The position numbers were made by a program, and so were the translations under genes. Shown here piece after piece: positions 9,848 to 18,470 of a DNA stretch of 64,000 bases. Position 1 is the first letter of the stretch, and the number at the start of each line of letters is the position of its first letter. The DNA comes from Litchfieldia alkalitelluris. Its GTDB lineage: Bacteria > Bacillota > Bacilli > Bacillales > Bacillaceae_L. The stretch is taken from the NCBI RefSeq assembly GCF_002019645.1, contig NZ_KV917374.1, positions 4,228,696 through 4,292,695 on the forward strand, written 5' to 3'. The notes under the pieces were generated by a model. The model was not told the DNA's origin. It saw only the letters and a list, made by a program, of their open reading frames with translations, and did no database searches.

Positions 9848-9892
9848 AGAGTAATAAAAGCTTGATTAACACGGTTGAGCTTTTATTACTCT
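9848..9892. terminator. Hairpin downstream of pbuE
   Basis: AGAGTAATAAAAGCT pairs with AGCTTTTATTACTCT across about 15 nt. There is no clean T-run, but the 15-bp stem is strong and may serve both strands. Confidence 0.6.
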
Positions 9893-10103
9893 ATATTGGG
9901 TTTGCTAATGTATTTCTTTCTAGAAGATAACTCTCATTAGAATTTTTTATCACGATATCAAAGGTTGTATGATAAGGGTGCATAAACATTTCATATTGAA
10001 TTCTTCTTTCTTGATGCGACTTTCTTAAATAGTTTAGATCTGTCCCTCTCTCATTGACATCACGTATACTCCTTCTTATTAACTCTGTTTCTTCATGTCC
10101 ATT
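9891..10103 (-). pseudogene. C-terminal remnant of a P-loop kinase (uridine-kinase-like)
   Basis: A reverse-strand frame, open after a TAA at 10104 and ending in TAG at 9891, encodes ELIRRSIRDVNERGTDLNYL followed by MHPYHTTFDIVIKNSN. The run RR..RDVNERG.D plus a late FDIVI strand resembles the C-terminal part of uridine-kinase-type P-loop kinases. There is no Walker A, no start codon and no ribosome site, so it is a fragment. Family assignment is tentative. Confidence 0.45.
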
Positions 10104-10149
10104 TTATCCCATTATTACTTAATAATCGTTGAAATTTTTAACCGTAAGT

Positions 10150-10470
10150 CTATTCTATATAGGATAGTAAATTCCTTTTTGAATTTGTCATCATTATTAA
10201 GCAGTCATTTATTACATATCCTAACAAGGCACCTCCATATCCCTTACCTTGTTCTTGTTGAAGAGTTGCAAACTTCCGGAATTGAGCTTCATCATTATTG
10301 ACAAAAAGCGAGATGACCGAAATTAGGTCACCCTCTTTAATAACTCCAAAATGAATACCTATATGATCTTCCTTTAATTTTATGTAATCAAAAGGTTTTT
10401 CGTGCCACATTACCTCACGTCTTAATTCCCAAGCTTTTTCCATTTCTATTTTAGAAATAATAGGATCCAT
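10150..10470 (-). pseudogene. GNAT N-acetyltransferase, C-terminus lost
   Basis: The frame begins MDPIISKIEMEKAWELRREV after AAGGAGTGAAAAT and contains the acetyl-CoA-binding motif QQEQGKGYGGALL. It then leaves the expected family sequence (INDCLIMMTNSKRN) and stops at 106 residues, where GNATs normally go on about 40 residues with an N.R..A..FY..GF segment. A frameshift or deletion around 10190 is likely, with the kinase remnant immediately downstream. Confidence 0.6.
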
Positions 10471-10755
10471 ATTTTCACTCCTTATCATTTATTAAGGGAT
10501 CAATTCTAATATAACAAATTGAGAATGATAGGATACTGATAGTTGAAAACACCACGATAATAAGTTTTATTCATAATAAAGAGTGATCATTTAAAAGGAT
10601 TAAATAAAAATCATTAATAGGAGTAACTTTACCCTTTCTTGAAAATTTAAACAGAAACTGATTGGTAAAGTGTAACAGACTAAAATTTATGGGTTGAGCC
10701 AATCTATATATGACGTTTAAAACCTTTTAAACGTACTTGTATGGGGGGGTTACAC

Positions 10756-11133
10756 ATGAGAAAGTCAATTATTTCACTTTCAGCCGCAGCCATGATGACA
10801 CTTGGACTTGTGGGTTGTGCTGCTAACGATGATACTAATTTTAATACACAAAATAATGGGAATGTACGAGTGTTGGATCGAGGTAATCAAGATAACGATA
10901 ACATCCAAAGATATTATCGAGAAAATATGAATGGCAATGGATATAGAATTGACGAAAATAACGGTCGTAATGAGATTCTCGGTAACGATAACAATCATGA
11001 CATGTTAGAAAATAATAACAAATCCCGGAACAACGGTAATGCAGCTAATGATCGAGACACGATGAATGTACGAGGGACAAGACCTGGCAGTGGAGGAATT
11101 GGGGGAACAACTGGAACTGGTGGTACCCGTTAA
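10756..11133 (+). CDS. Asn/Gly-rich small lipoprotein
   Basis: The 125-residue precursor begins MRKSIISLSAAAMMTLGLVG with the lipobox LVGC, so it should be lipid-anchored on the outer face of the membrane. The mature part is low complexity, rich in Asn, Asp and Arg, and ends in a glycine-rich tail (GSGGIGGTTGTGGTR). The N-terminal half loosely recalls YhcN/YlaJ-type spore lipoproteins but lacks a recognisable domain. The ATG at 10756 has a run of G residues as ribosome site; an upstream in-frame ATG overlaps that site and is rejected. Function unknown. Confidence 0.75.
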   Translation: MRKSIISLSAAAMMTLGLVGCAANDDTNFNTQNNGNVRVLDRGNQDNDNIQRYYRENMNGNGYRIDENNGRNEILGNDNNHDMLENNNKSRNNGNAANDRDTMNVRGTRPGSGGIGGTTGTGGTR

Positions 11134-11233
11134 TCGGATTATCAGCTAATCGTTTTATTTTTTCATCCAAAAAAAGGTTTTAATACAGAAACTAAATTAA
11201 GATGAGCCCTAAATTATGAATGGGGGGTATATT

Positions 11234-11383
11234 ATGCGTAAAGATGATTTTATAATTAATGGTGATAAAGAATTAATCAGTGACAATAATGGAACACGTA
11301 TCATTGAGCACGCACCTGACCCTCACGGAAGGTATGATCAACAGTTAGATTCAGACACTGAAAAAGATACAGGAGAGAATTAG
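11234..11383 (+). CDS. Small hypothetical protein, 49 aa
   Basis: A short frame begins MRKDDFIINGDKELISDNNG and ends DTEKDTGEN, after a GGGGGGT site 5 nt from the ATG. It is acidic and soluble with no known motif. A bidirectional hairpin follows directly. The good ribosome site and own terminator argue that it is expressed; it may form an operon with the lipoprotein 100 nt upstream. Confidence 0.6.
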   Translation: MRKDDFIINGDKELISDNNGTRIIEHAPDPHGRYDQQLDSDTEKDTGEN

Positions 11384-11385
11384 GC

Positions 11386-11414
11386 AAAAACACCTGAAAT
11401 TATTCAGGTGTTTC
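11386..11414. terminator. Bidirectional terminator between convergent genes
   Basis: CACCTGAA pairs with TTCAGGTG across 4 nt. A/T runs flank both sides, fitting convergent transcription of the 49-residue gene and the YndM-like gene. Confidence 0.75.
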
Positions 11415-11446
11415 CTCTTGTTCACTATCTTCTCCCATTGTAACGT

Positions 11447-11803
11447 TTAGGCCGGTGATTTCTCTGTTCTACCACTTTTGATAAGCCAATTATGCTGAAT
11501 AACTTCAGTAAATGTAAGAAGTAAAGCAGTCAAAAGGGCCCCTCCTATTGTTACTGAAGCTGTTACAAAAAACAGTGAGACAAAATAAACAATAACGGAA
11601 GCCGCTACAAAATCGGTTACTGTACTTAACCAAAATGTACCTCGCTTCAAAATCACCACTTCCATCATATGGGCAGAAATAGCAAGAATCACGCCAACTA
11701 TAATAGGTTGAAGAATATTTGGGTAATAAACATTAGGAAAAATTAACGAAGAAATCAAAACAGTTATTGGACATACAAAAATTTTTACAATTAAACCTAA
11801 CAA
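11447..11803 (-). CDS. DUF2512 (YndM-like) membrane protein
   Basis: The 118-residue protein has four hydrophobic helices and the DUF2512/YndM pattern: an N-terminal LGLIVKIFVCPITVLISSL, a central HMMEVVILKRGTFWLSTVTDF, and FTEVIQHNWLIKSG near the end. The start is TTG with GGGAGGTG 5 nt upstream. YndM-like proteins are of unknown function in Bacillus membranes. Confidence 0.75.
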   Translation of the reverse strand: MLGLIVKIFVCPITVLISSLIFPNVYYPNILQPIIVGVILAISAHMMEVVILKRGTFWLSTVTDFVAASVIVYFVSLFFVTASVTIGGALLTALLLTFTEVIQHNWLIKSGRTEKSPA

Positions 11804-11864
11804 TATAACACCTCCCTTTCTTTTGTAGTGTACTCAGATGGGAAGAAATTATAAAATGGCTTTA

Positions 11865-12095
11865 TGTTGATTTCATTTTGGTTGAATTTAAACGGAGAAT
11901 TTCCGCTTAATTTGGGAAATATCAACATTTTCCTAAAAATAACGGGAGATTTTCCACTTATATGAACCTAATCTTTAGATTTAATCATACATTAGTGAAG
12001 TTAACGGGAATTTTTCCCCTATATCTGCTTCTTAAGTCCCCACTAGCTACATTAGCGAGAATTTCTCCGCTTATGAGTTCCTATACCTACAATAA
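11865..12095. repeat. Dispersed repeat D, copy 1
   Basis: The stretch starts TTGATTTCATTTTGGTTGAA, holds three AACGGGA..TTTTTCC..CTTAT-like imperfect palindromes (ACGGAGAATTTCCGCTTAA and relatives), and ends CTTATGAGTTCCTATACCTA. A diverged copy with the same order of parts lies at 55371-55545. In both places a CCACAG/CTGTGG hairpin follows. No protein is encoded. Confidence 0.7.
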
Positions 12096-12149
12096 GACGA
12101 ACCTTTGAACCAAACTTTTCCTTGTTTTTAATCTATTAGATCCATACAC

Positions 12150-12184
12150 GTAAAAAACTACCACAGTATAAACGCCTGTGGTAG
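12150..12184 (-). terminator. Terminator of the siderophore permease genes
   Basis: CTACCACAG pairs with CTGTGGTAG and a TTTTTT run follows on the reverse strand, downstream of the stop at 12247. The stem closely resembles the hairpin at 55570-55597. Confidence 0.8.
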
Positions 12185-12246
12185 TCCAAAATTCTAAATT
12201 CTTATCTTTTTTTTATAATTAAAAGTCATAAGAAATATCTAAATTT

Positions 12247-13257
12247 CTAATTCCGTTTTAATAATAGATAAATAAAATACGGAGCACCGATTAACGCTGT
12301 CATGATACCTGCTGCAATCCCTTCAGGTTCTAATATATTCCGACCAATCGTATCTGCAAGTAACAACAACCATCCACCGATTAAAATGGCTATTGGAAGA
12401 AATAACTGATTTCGAGGACCAACGATTGCCTTTGCTATATGAGGAGCCATTAATCCAATAAATGCAATTCCTCCGGTTACAGACACAGCTGATGCAGCAA
12501 GTGCTACAGCTATTAATAAGAGAGTTAATCTTTCTCTCTCTAACCGCACCCCTACCCCAATAGCAACTGGTTCACTTAAGGATAATAAATTTAATCGATT
12601 TGCTTTATATAAGGTGATAGGAATAAGGACAATTAACCAAGGAGCAAGAGCCAATATAAACGGCCAATCAGTTCCCCATATATTTCCGGCTAGCCATCTA
12701 GCGATAAAATCTACCTTTTCCCGTTCTGAAGACGAGATAAGTACAACCATAGCTCCTGATAATGCCATTGAAAAGCCAACTCCGATTAAAATTAAACGAA
12801 TCGGTTGTAACCCAACTTTTTTACTATATGCAAACAAATAAATTAAAATGGCAGTAACTAGTGCACCAACAAATGCAATGATAGGGAGCATATATATAAA
12901 AGATGTTGCATCAATTGGAAAATACAAGAAGAATACTGCGATTCCTACCCCAGCACCTGAATTAATCCCAATGATTCCTGGATCAGCAAGATCATTTCTT
13001 GTGACACTTTGTAATATTGCACCAGATATTGCGAGTGCCATCCCTGCTAAAATAGTAATAACAATCCGAGGTAAACGTATCGAAAAGATGACAAACTCTT
13101 CTTTAAAAGTACCTTCCCCAAACAAGGTAGGAATGATGCGGTTGTATGAAACGGAAGAATACCCTAATCCCATACTAATAATTGCTGTGCCAATGATTAA
13201 GGTAATGATTCCGAAAAAAAATAAACGTTGCCTTTTTATTACACTTGGATGAATCAT
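12247..13257 (-). CDS. Siderophore ABC transporter permease (FecCD family)
   Basis: The 336-residue protein has about nine to ten membrane helices and the FecCD signatures IRLPRIVITILAGMALAISGA, then TRNDLADPGIIGINSGAG, and GGIAFIGLMAPHIAKAIVGP, the cytoplasmic loop that meets the ATPase. It is the second of two permeases; its ATG overlaps the stop of the upstream gene by 4 nt (ATGA), so the two are translationally coupled and probably form a heterodimer. Closest in layout to B. subtilis YfhA of the YfiYZ-YfhA hydroxamate siderophore system; substrate is inferred. Confidence 0.9.
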   Translation of the reverse strand: MIHPSVIKRQRLFFFGIITLIIGTAIISMGLGYSSVSYNRIIPTLFGEGTFKEEFVIFSIRLPRIVITILAGMALAISGAILQSVTRNDLADPGIIGINSGAGVGIAVFFLYFPIDATSFIYMLPIIAFVGALVTAILIYLFAYSKKVGLQPIRLILIGVGFSMALSGAMVVLISSSEREKVDFIARWLAGNIWGTDWPFILALAPWLIVLIPITLYKANRLNLLSLSEPVAIGVGVRLERERLTLLLIAVALAASAVSVTGGIAFIGLMAPHIAKAIVGPRNQLFLPIAILIGGWLLLLADTIGRNILEPEGIAAGIMTALIGAPYFIYLLLKRN

Positions 13258-14261
13258 GAGAATGCTTTCCCTCCTTTTCTAACAATGAATAGGAAGAAAG
13301 GAAGTCCCATCAAAGCAACGATTGCTGGAACAGGTGTCTCAAACGGAGCATTTAAATTCCGTCCAAGTGTATCTGCTAGCACCAAAAAGGTACCGCCGAT
13401 AACAGCTGACATTGGTAATATGTATCGATAATCTGTTCCAACAATCGTTCGAACGATATGAGGAATCATCAGCCCAATAAATGCTAAGTTACCAACTAAC
13501 GCAACAGAAGCACCTGCTAACATAATCACTATCGTAAACAATATATATTTTATCAACGTTATATTTTGTCCTAAACCAATGGCTAGCTCTTCATCTAAAC
13601 TAAGAATGGTGAGCTGTCGTGATAAAAACAGTGAAATAATTATTCCTATCAAAATAAATGGTACAATTACCTGAAGCTGTCCCCATGTAGTCCCAATGAT
13701 TCCACCAGCACTCCACATTGAAACTTCTTTTGTAATCTTAAAGTACAGGCCAATTCCTTCTGCAATAGCATAAAGGAAGGCTGAAACTGCTGCACCTGCT
13801 AACACAATCCGAAATGGGGAAAAGCCACCTCTTTTAGCTGCACCGATACTGATCACCATAATGGTTCCAATCGCCGCTCCGATAAAACAAGCAATCATGA
13901 TGGTAAAGTAATTGGCTGTTGGGATAAGTGCTATCGTTAGCGCTAGTGCAGCATTTGCCCCTGCAGTTAACCCAAGTAGACTTGGGTCTGCAAGTGGATT
14001 TCTAGTAACACCTTGCATAATCGCTCCTGCTACCGAAAGACCTGCTCCAACAAACAAGGCAGCAATTTCTCGTGGCAAACGTATTTCACGAAGCATGATG
14101 ATTGTATCTGTTTTTACGTTAGAAGTTAGTGCTAACCAAACCTCCTTTATACTTGTATCTGCTGCCCCAAACACCATTGACACGAAAAAAGTGCATATAA
14201 GAACAAGACAGCCTACTATAAACTTAAAAACAAATGGAATGGAATTAATCTGATTATTCAT
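13254..14261 (-). CDS. Siderophore ABC transporter permease (FecCD family)
   Basis: The 335-residue protein shows the same family motifs as its partner: LREIRLPREIAALFVGAGLS, TRNPLADPSLLGLTAGANAAL and GNLAFIGLMIPHIVRTIVG. I chose the ATG at 14261 (MNNQINSIPF), which has GAAGAGGGA just upstream. The frame stays open for 25 more codons, but those run into repeat B1 and are not family sequence. Homologous operons read straight from the binding protein or ATPase gene into the permeases; here a terminator and a 0.8-kb repeat array lie between, so this gene may rely on a different promoter. Confidence 0.9.
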   Translation of the reverse strand: MNNQINSIPFVFKFIVGCLVLICTFFVSMVFGAADTSIKEVWLALTSNVKTDTIIMLREIRLPREIAALFVGAGLSVAGAIMQGVTRNPLADPSLLGLTAGANAALALTIALIPTANYFTIMIACFIGAAIGTIMVISIGAAKRGGFSPFRIVLAGAAVSAFLYAIAEGIGLYFKITKEVSMWSAGGIIGTTWGQLQVIVPFILIGIIISLFLSRQLTILSLDEELAIGLGQNITLIKYILFTIVIMLAGASVALVGNLAFIGLMIPHIVRTIVGTDYRYILPMSAVIGGTFLVLADTLGRNLNAPFETPVPAIVALMGLPFFLFIVRKGGKAFS

Positions 14262-14317
14262 AGTCCCTCTTCTTTTCTTTTGGCTATTTCTTGAAACTTG
14301 TTTTTTAAAAAAGAAAT

Positions 14318-15125
14318 GCGGAAGGCGCTCGTTCATCGGCGACAGGCATAAGACAAGCCGGCTAGAAGGTTGCTCTTTAACCTTTTAGATGGATTGACTT
14401 ATGACCCCGAGCCGATAGCGCCTGGAGCTAGACACTAAGCTAAGTATAATTTTCATACTCGATGGTGCTAATTTAATTAGCATGGATGTCCACCCTGAAA
14501 AAAAATTTGGTTGTGGAGTTCCATGAGCTGCGATCCACTTGCTTTCCGCGGGGTGGTCCGTGAGCCTCCTCGTCGCCAGGGGCGGGCTTCTGCGGGGTCT
14601 CACGAGACCACTGGATCCCGCAGGAGTCAAGTGGCTCTCCGCTCCTTCCACACTGAGGAGGAAACATTTTTTCATACACCATGGTGCGAAATAGTTATCT
14701 AGCATGGATGTCTACCCTGAAAAAAGAAAAGCGGAAGGCGCCCGCTTATCGGCGACAAGCATAAGACAGGCGCTGACAGAAGGCGCTCTTTGCCTTCCGA
14801 AGCGACTGACTTATGACCTCGAGCCGATGGCGCCTGGAGCTAGACACTAAGCTAAGTATAATTTTTCATACTCCATGGTGCTAATTTTAATTAGCATAGA
14901 TGTCTACCCTGAAAATAACCTAGGTAGTGGAGTTCCATTCGCTCCGATCCACTCGCTTTCCGCGGGGCGGTTCGTGAGCCTCCTCGTCGCTTTTTGCTCC
15001 TGCGGGGTCTCACGCTGACCGCACATCCCGCAGGAGTCAAGTGGCTCTCCGCTCATTCCACACTAGGTGAGTAAATTTTTTTCATACTTATGGTGCGAAT
15101 CTGTATTAAATTGGATGCCTTTTTC
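14318..15125. repeat. Modular repeat array 1 (B-A-B-A cassettes with linkers)
   Basis: Four GC-rich cassettes are joined by about 60-nt AT-rich linkers. B cassettes (14318-14440, 14731-14852) begin GCGGAAGGCGC and end GGCGCCTGGAGCTAGACAC. A cassettes (14514-14661, 14938-15072) begin TGGAGTTCCAT, contain CTTTCCGCGGGG and CTGCGGGGTCTCACG, and end near CATTCCACACT. Each linker reads roughly TTCATACTCCATGGTGCTAA then TTAGCATAGATGTCTACCCTGAAAA, written here in two parts. Cassettes are internally near-palindromic. Open frames across them are chance products of the GC-rich palindromes. No transposase is present. Confidence 0.9.
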
Positions 15126-15180
15126 TCAGTTTAATTTAGAATTTGGTGTTTCATTACATTCTACACCCTTTTAGTGATGA

Positions 15181-15229
15181 AAAAAAGCAAATAAAGAAGG
15201 GGAATTCTATTTATAAGAATTCCCCTTCT
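15181..15229 (-). terminator. Terminator after the siderophore-binding protein gene
   Basis: AGAAGGGGAATTCT pairs perfectly with AGAATTCCCCTTCT and is followed on the reverse strand by TTTATTTGCTTTTTT. It separates the ATPase/binding-protein genes from the permease genes. Confidence 0.9.
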
Positions 15230-15235
15230 CACCTA

Positions 15236-16183
15236 TTAATTACCTAAAAACGAGTCAATAAAAAACTCTAATTGAAATTCAAGTGTAATTGGATCATTGA
15301 AGTAGAATTCATTTGAATTAACTACATACGCTTGATTGTTTTTTACTGCAGGAATATTTTTATATGTTTCTGACTCCATGAAAGAAGTTTCAGTTTCTGC
15401 ACCTTTACTTACGATTAGGTAGTCACCTGCAAATTCAGGAAGAACCTCTAGAGATAATGAATAGAATCCTGGTTCTAACGCCATTTCCTTAACCTTCTCA
15501 GGCATATTTAGCTTCATTTCTTGATAAAGAATTTCTGTTCCACGTGCCCAATTGTCACCAAATACATATAATTCTTTGTCAAAATTTTCGATAACTGAAA
15601 CGGTTGCATCTTCACCAATCTTAGCTTTAATTTCCTCTCCAGCTTCTGCTGAACGCTTTTTGAAATCATCAATCCAAGTTTGTGCTTCTTCTTCTTTATT
15701 TAGTAGCTTAGCAATTTCTAAGTGTTGTGTTAGATAATCTAACTTACCATATGTGTATGTCACAACAGGAGCAATCTCTTTTAATTTATCAACGTTTTTC
15801 ATTGTTGAAAGACCGATAATTAAGTCTGGCTCTAATTCAATAATTTTTTCTAAGCTTTCATCAGTTACTTCTTCAATTCCTTCTAATTCATAGCGTGGAT
15901 TCATTTTAGACCATGAATCAACACCTACAAGAGGAACATCTAGTGCTAGGACATTACCAGTATATGTTGCTAGGACAATTACACGTTGTGGATTTGTCGG
16001 AACTTCAACTGGTCCATTTTCAGATTCGTAAGTTCTTGTTTCTGATGCTACCTCTTCTTCATTTGCTACTTCTTCATTAGCATTTTGTTCATCCGTATTT
16101 GTTGTCTCTTCTTTTGCACCGCCGCAAGCCACTAAACTAAGAGCTAGCAATAGTAGTAGAAAGGGAATGAATATTTTTTTCAT
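15236..16183 (-). CDS. Siderophore-binding lipoprotein of an ABC transporter
   Basis: The 315-residue precursor begins MKKIFIPFLLLLLALSLVAC, a lipoprotein signal with Cys20 as anchor, then an acidic linker, then a periplasmic-binding fold of the FepB/FeuA type (PQRVIVLATYTGNVLALDVP, IIELEPDLIIGLSTM, VVNSNEFYFNDPITLEFQLE). It should capture ferric siderophore outside the cell and hand it to the two permeases. It most resembles B. subtilis YfiY in type. Its ATG lies 47 nt inside the 3' end of the ATPase gene, with GGAGAAGATCGAC as ribosome site. Confidence 0.9.
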   Translation of the reverse strand: MKKIFIPFLLLLLALSLVACGGAKEETTNTDEQNANEEVANEEEVASETRTYESENGPVEVPTNPQRVIVLATYTGNVLALDVPLVGVDSWSKMNPRYELEGIEEVTDESLEKIIELEPDLIIGLSTMKNVDKLKEIAPVVTYTYGKLDYLTQHLEIAKLLNKEEEAQTWIDDFKKRSAEAGEEIKAKIGEDATVSVIENFDKELYVFGDNWARGTEILYQEMKLNMPEKVKEMALEPGFYSLSLEVLPEFAGDYLIVSKGAETETSFMESETYKNIPAVKNNQAYVVNSNEFYFNDPITLEFQLEFFIDSFLGN

Positions 16184-16979
16184 GTCGATCTTCTCCTTTT
16201 AGTAAGTTGTAAGTCATGCACATAGGTTTTTGCGTTCGAGGATCTCTTCCAATTTGAGCATCAATTTGAAATACTTCCTTTAGAACATCATTAGTAATCA
16301 CTTCTTCAGCATTACCTGCTTTGACAATTTGTCCATATTTAAGCGCTATAATGTGATCTGCAAAACGTGCAGCATGATTCAAGTCATGTAGTACCATTAC
16401 AATTGTTGTTTGTTGCTTATGATTGAGATTTTGCAACAATTCTAAGATTTCAAGCTGGTGTGCCATATCTAAGTAAGTAGTTGGTTCATCTAAGAAAATC
16501 ATCTCAGTTTCTTGTGCTAAGGCCATTGCAATCCAAACTCGCTGGCGTTGTCCTCCTGATAGTGCGTCCACAGGGTGATACTTAAAGAATGCTGTCCCTG
16601 TCACCTCAAGTGCCCAGTCAATGACTTCAAGGTCTTTCCTAGTTAAACGTCCAAAACCCTTTTGATAAGGAAAACGGCCATAAGATACTAATTCTCCTAC
16701 GGTCAGCCCACTTGTACTCTCAGGATTTTGAGGAAGTATTGCCATCTTTTTTGCCAATTGTTTCGTATTTTCCTTTGCTATATTCTCACCATCTAGAATA
16801 ATTGATCCTGATTGATGTGAAATAATACGAGTCATTGCTTTTAAGAGGGTTGATTTTCCACAGCCATTAGAACCAATAATAGTAGTGATCTTCATATCTG
16901 GGATATCGATACTAAGATCTTTAACAATTAACCGATCATCATAGCTAACATTTAAATCCTTTGTGTAAAGGCGTACCAT
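16137..16979 (-). CDS. Siderophore ABC transporter ATP-binding protein (YusV-like)
   Basis: The 280-residue protein carries Walker A GSNGCGKST (36-44), the Q-loop ILPQNP (81-86), signature LSGGQRQR (140-147), Walker B IFLDEP (161-166) and the switch His in VLHDLNHA. The C-terminal PMCMTYN matches FecE/FhuC-type ATPases; B. subtilis YusV serves several siderophore uptake systems in this way. It is the first gene of the operon and overlaps the binding-protein gene. A perfect 7-1-7 Fur box lies 40 nt upstream, so iron repression is expected. Confidence 0.93.
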   Translation of the reverse strand: MVRLYTKDLNVSYDDRLIVKDLSIDIPDMKITTIIGSNGCGKSTLLKAMTRIISHQSGSIILDGENIAKENTKQLAKKMAILPQNPESTSGLTVGELVSYGRFPYQKGFGRLTRKDLEVIDWALEVTGTAFFKYHPVDALSGGQRQRVWIAMALAQETEMIFLDEPTTYLDMAHQLEILELLQNLNHKQQTTIVMVLHDLNHAARFADHIIALKYGQIVKAGNAEEVITNDVLKEVFQIDAQIGRDPRTQKPMCMTYNLLKGEDRHEKNIHSLSTTIASS

Positions 16980-17018
16980 GATAGCCCCTCCATTTTTTAA
17001 AAAATTGGTAAATATTGT

Positions 17019-17033
17019 TGATAATCATTATCA
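17019..17033. promoter_or_regulatory. Fur box
   Basis: TGATAATCATTATCA is a perfect 15-bp inverted repeat identical to the Bacillus 7-1-7 Fur consensus. It lies in the 205-bp divergent region between the ATPase gene and the ferredoxin-NADP reductase gene. Confidence 0.92.
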
Positions 17034-17062
17034 ATGTGGTGTACTATAATAATATAAAACTA

Positions 17063-17079
17063 TTGAGAATGAATGTCAA
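17063..17079. promoter_or_regulatory. Second, weaker Fur-like box
   Basis: TTGAGAATGAATGTCAA is a partial match to the Fur inverted repeat (TGAGAAT left half intact, right half degenerate). It lies closer to the reductase start and may serve that gene. Confidence 0.55.
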
Positions 17080-17184
17080 TATCACACATGGTTTTTTTAA
17101 GCATTTTATCTATTATTTTAATACTATAATTTTTTCACCTCACAATTAATAGGAATATATGTATATCACTAAGGAGTGGCAGTT

Positions 17185-18240
17185 ATGGAAATGAAAGATT
17201 ATGAGAGTTTTGATATAACAATTATTGGTGGCGGACCCGCTGGATTGTACTCAGCTTTTTATAGTGGACTAAGAGAGATGAAAACTAAAATTATTGAATT
17301 CCAGCCAGAACTAGGCGGGAAGATTCATATTTATCCTGAGAAAATGATTTGGGATGTTGGAGGACTGACCCCCACCCCTGGTGCAAAACTTATTCAACAA
17401 CTAGTAAAACAAGGTTTAACCTTTGACCCTACTGTTGTGCTGAATGAGCGAGTGACCTCTATTTCAAAAAATGAACAAGGACATTTTGAGTTGAGTACCG
17501 CATCTGGAACGACGCACTACTCTAAGACAGTCGTTGTTGCAGTTGGAAGCGGCATACTACAACCCCAAAAGCTACATATTGAAGGTGCCCAACGATATGA
17601 AGTATCTAACTTGCATTACACAGTAAAATCACTAAAATATTTCAAGGATAAAACTATTGTGATTTCAGGTGGGGGAAATGCAGCCATTGACTGGGCGAAT
17701 GAATTGGAGCCTGTTGCGAAAAAAGTGTACCTGACTCACCGAAGAGAAAACTTGTCAGGTCATGAAGCTCAAATCACACAATTGTTAAACAGTTCCGTTG
17801 ATTGTATATTTAATACTATGATTACGAAACTTATTGCTTCTGACAATCAGGAAGTGATCGAAAGTGTTGAACTAACTAACAAAGAGACAGGAGATATAAG
17901 TCAGATATCAGTTGATGAAGTGATTATAAATCATGGTTTTGAGCAAGATGCATCTCTGCTTGAAAAGAGTGAATGTGATATTCAATTACTTAATAATTTC
18001 TTTATCGCTGGTAATGCTTCAAGCGAATCTTCTACGAAAGGTCTTTATGCTGCAGGAGATATATTAAAGTATGACGGGAAAGTCAATTTAATTGCAGGGG
18101 CCTTTCAAGATGCTGCAAATGCTGTAAATAAGGCCAAACAATACATCCAACCAGATGCTAAAGAGGCAGGAATGGTATCCTCTCACAACGAAGTATTTAA
18201 ACAGAGAAATCGGGAATTGATTCAACAACTTATAAAATAA
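17185..18240 (+). CDS. Ferredoxin/flavodoxin-NADP reductase (YumC/YcgT type)
   Basis: The 351-residue protein is a thioredoxin-reductase-like flavoprotein without the redox CxxC. It has the FAD motif GGGPAGLYSAFYSGLR (15-30), the NADPH motif SGGGNAAIDWAN, THRRENLSGHE, and the C-terminal FAD motif LYAAGDILKYDGKVNLIAGAF. These define the bacillar FNR2 family, which passes electrons from NADPH to ferredoxin or flavodoxin. B. subtilis YcgT is Fur-controlled, which fits the divergent siderophore genes and shared Fur boxes; it may supply electrons to release iron. AAGGAG is 8 nt before the ATG at 17185. Confidence 0.93.
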   Translation: MEMKDYESFDITIIGGGPAGLYSAFYSGLREMKTKIIEFQPELGGKIHIYPEKMIWDVGGLTPTPGAKLIQQLVKQGLTFDPTVVLNERVTSISKNEQGHFELSTASGTTHYSKTVVVAVGSGILQPQKLHIEGAQRYEVSNLHYTVKSLKYFKDKTIVISGGGNAAIDWANELEPVAKKVYLTHRRENLSGHEAQITQLLNSSVDCIFNTMITKLIASDNQEVIESVELTNKETGDISQISVDEVIINHGFEQDASLLEKSECDIQLLNNFFIAGNASSESSTKGLYAAGDILKYDGKVNLIAGAFQDAANAVNKAKQYIQPDAKEAGMVSSHNEVFKQRNRELIQQLIK

Positions 18241-18345
18241 TCTTAAAATCTCTAGACACTCAAGCAACAATTCATGTTCATCAGTTAGAAATTGAGCTAC
18301 TTATAACCATCTATAAGAACTTAACCAAATGGGGTTGTAATAAAG

Positions 18346-18380
18346 AAACTCGTCAATAGCTATGACGAGTTTACTTTTTT
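18346..18380 (+). terminator. Terminator of the ferredoxin-NADP reductase gene
   Basis: AAACTCGTCA pairs with TGACGAGTTT and is followed by ACTTTTTTA. Confidence 0.85.
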
Positions 18381-18470
18381 ATTTACCAATAAAAATACCA
18401 ATACGACTGAAGATTCGGTACGTATTATAAGAAAAGCGCCGTAAAGGAAGGAATGAATTTCACTAACTAT

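Noticed and set aside
10780-10998. 72-residue reverse frame opposite the Asn-rich lipoprotein gene
   Set aside because: It is a low-complexity Ile/Val shadow of an Asn/Asp-rich coding sequence.
12614-14253. Plus-strand open frames of 75-134 residues opposite the FecCD permease genes
   Set aside because: They are antisense shadows of strongly conserved membrane proteins on the other strand.
14385-14705. Open frames of 60-106 residues inside the A and B repeat cassettes on both strands (also at 24504, 44201, 44297)
   Set aside because: They arise from GC-rich palindromic repeats; the same frames appear at every copy and lack ribosome sites.
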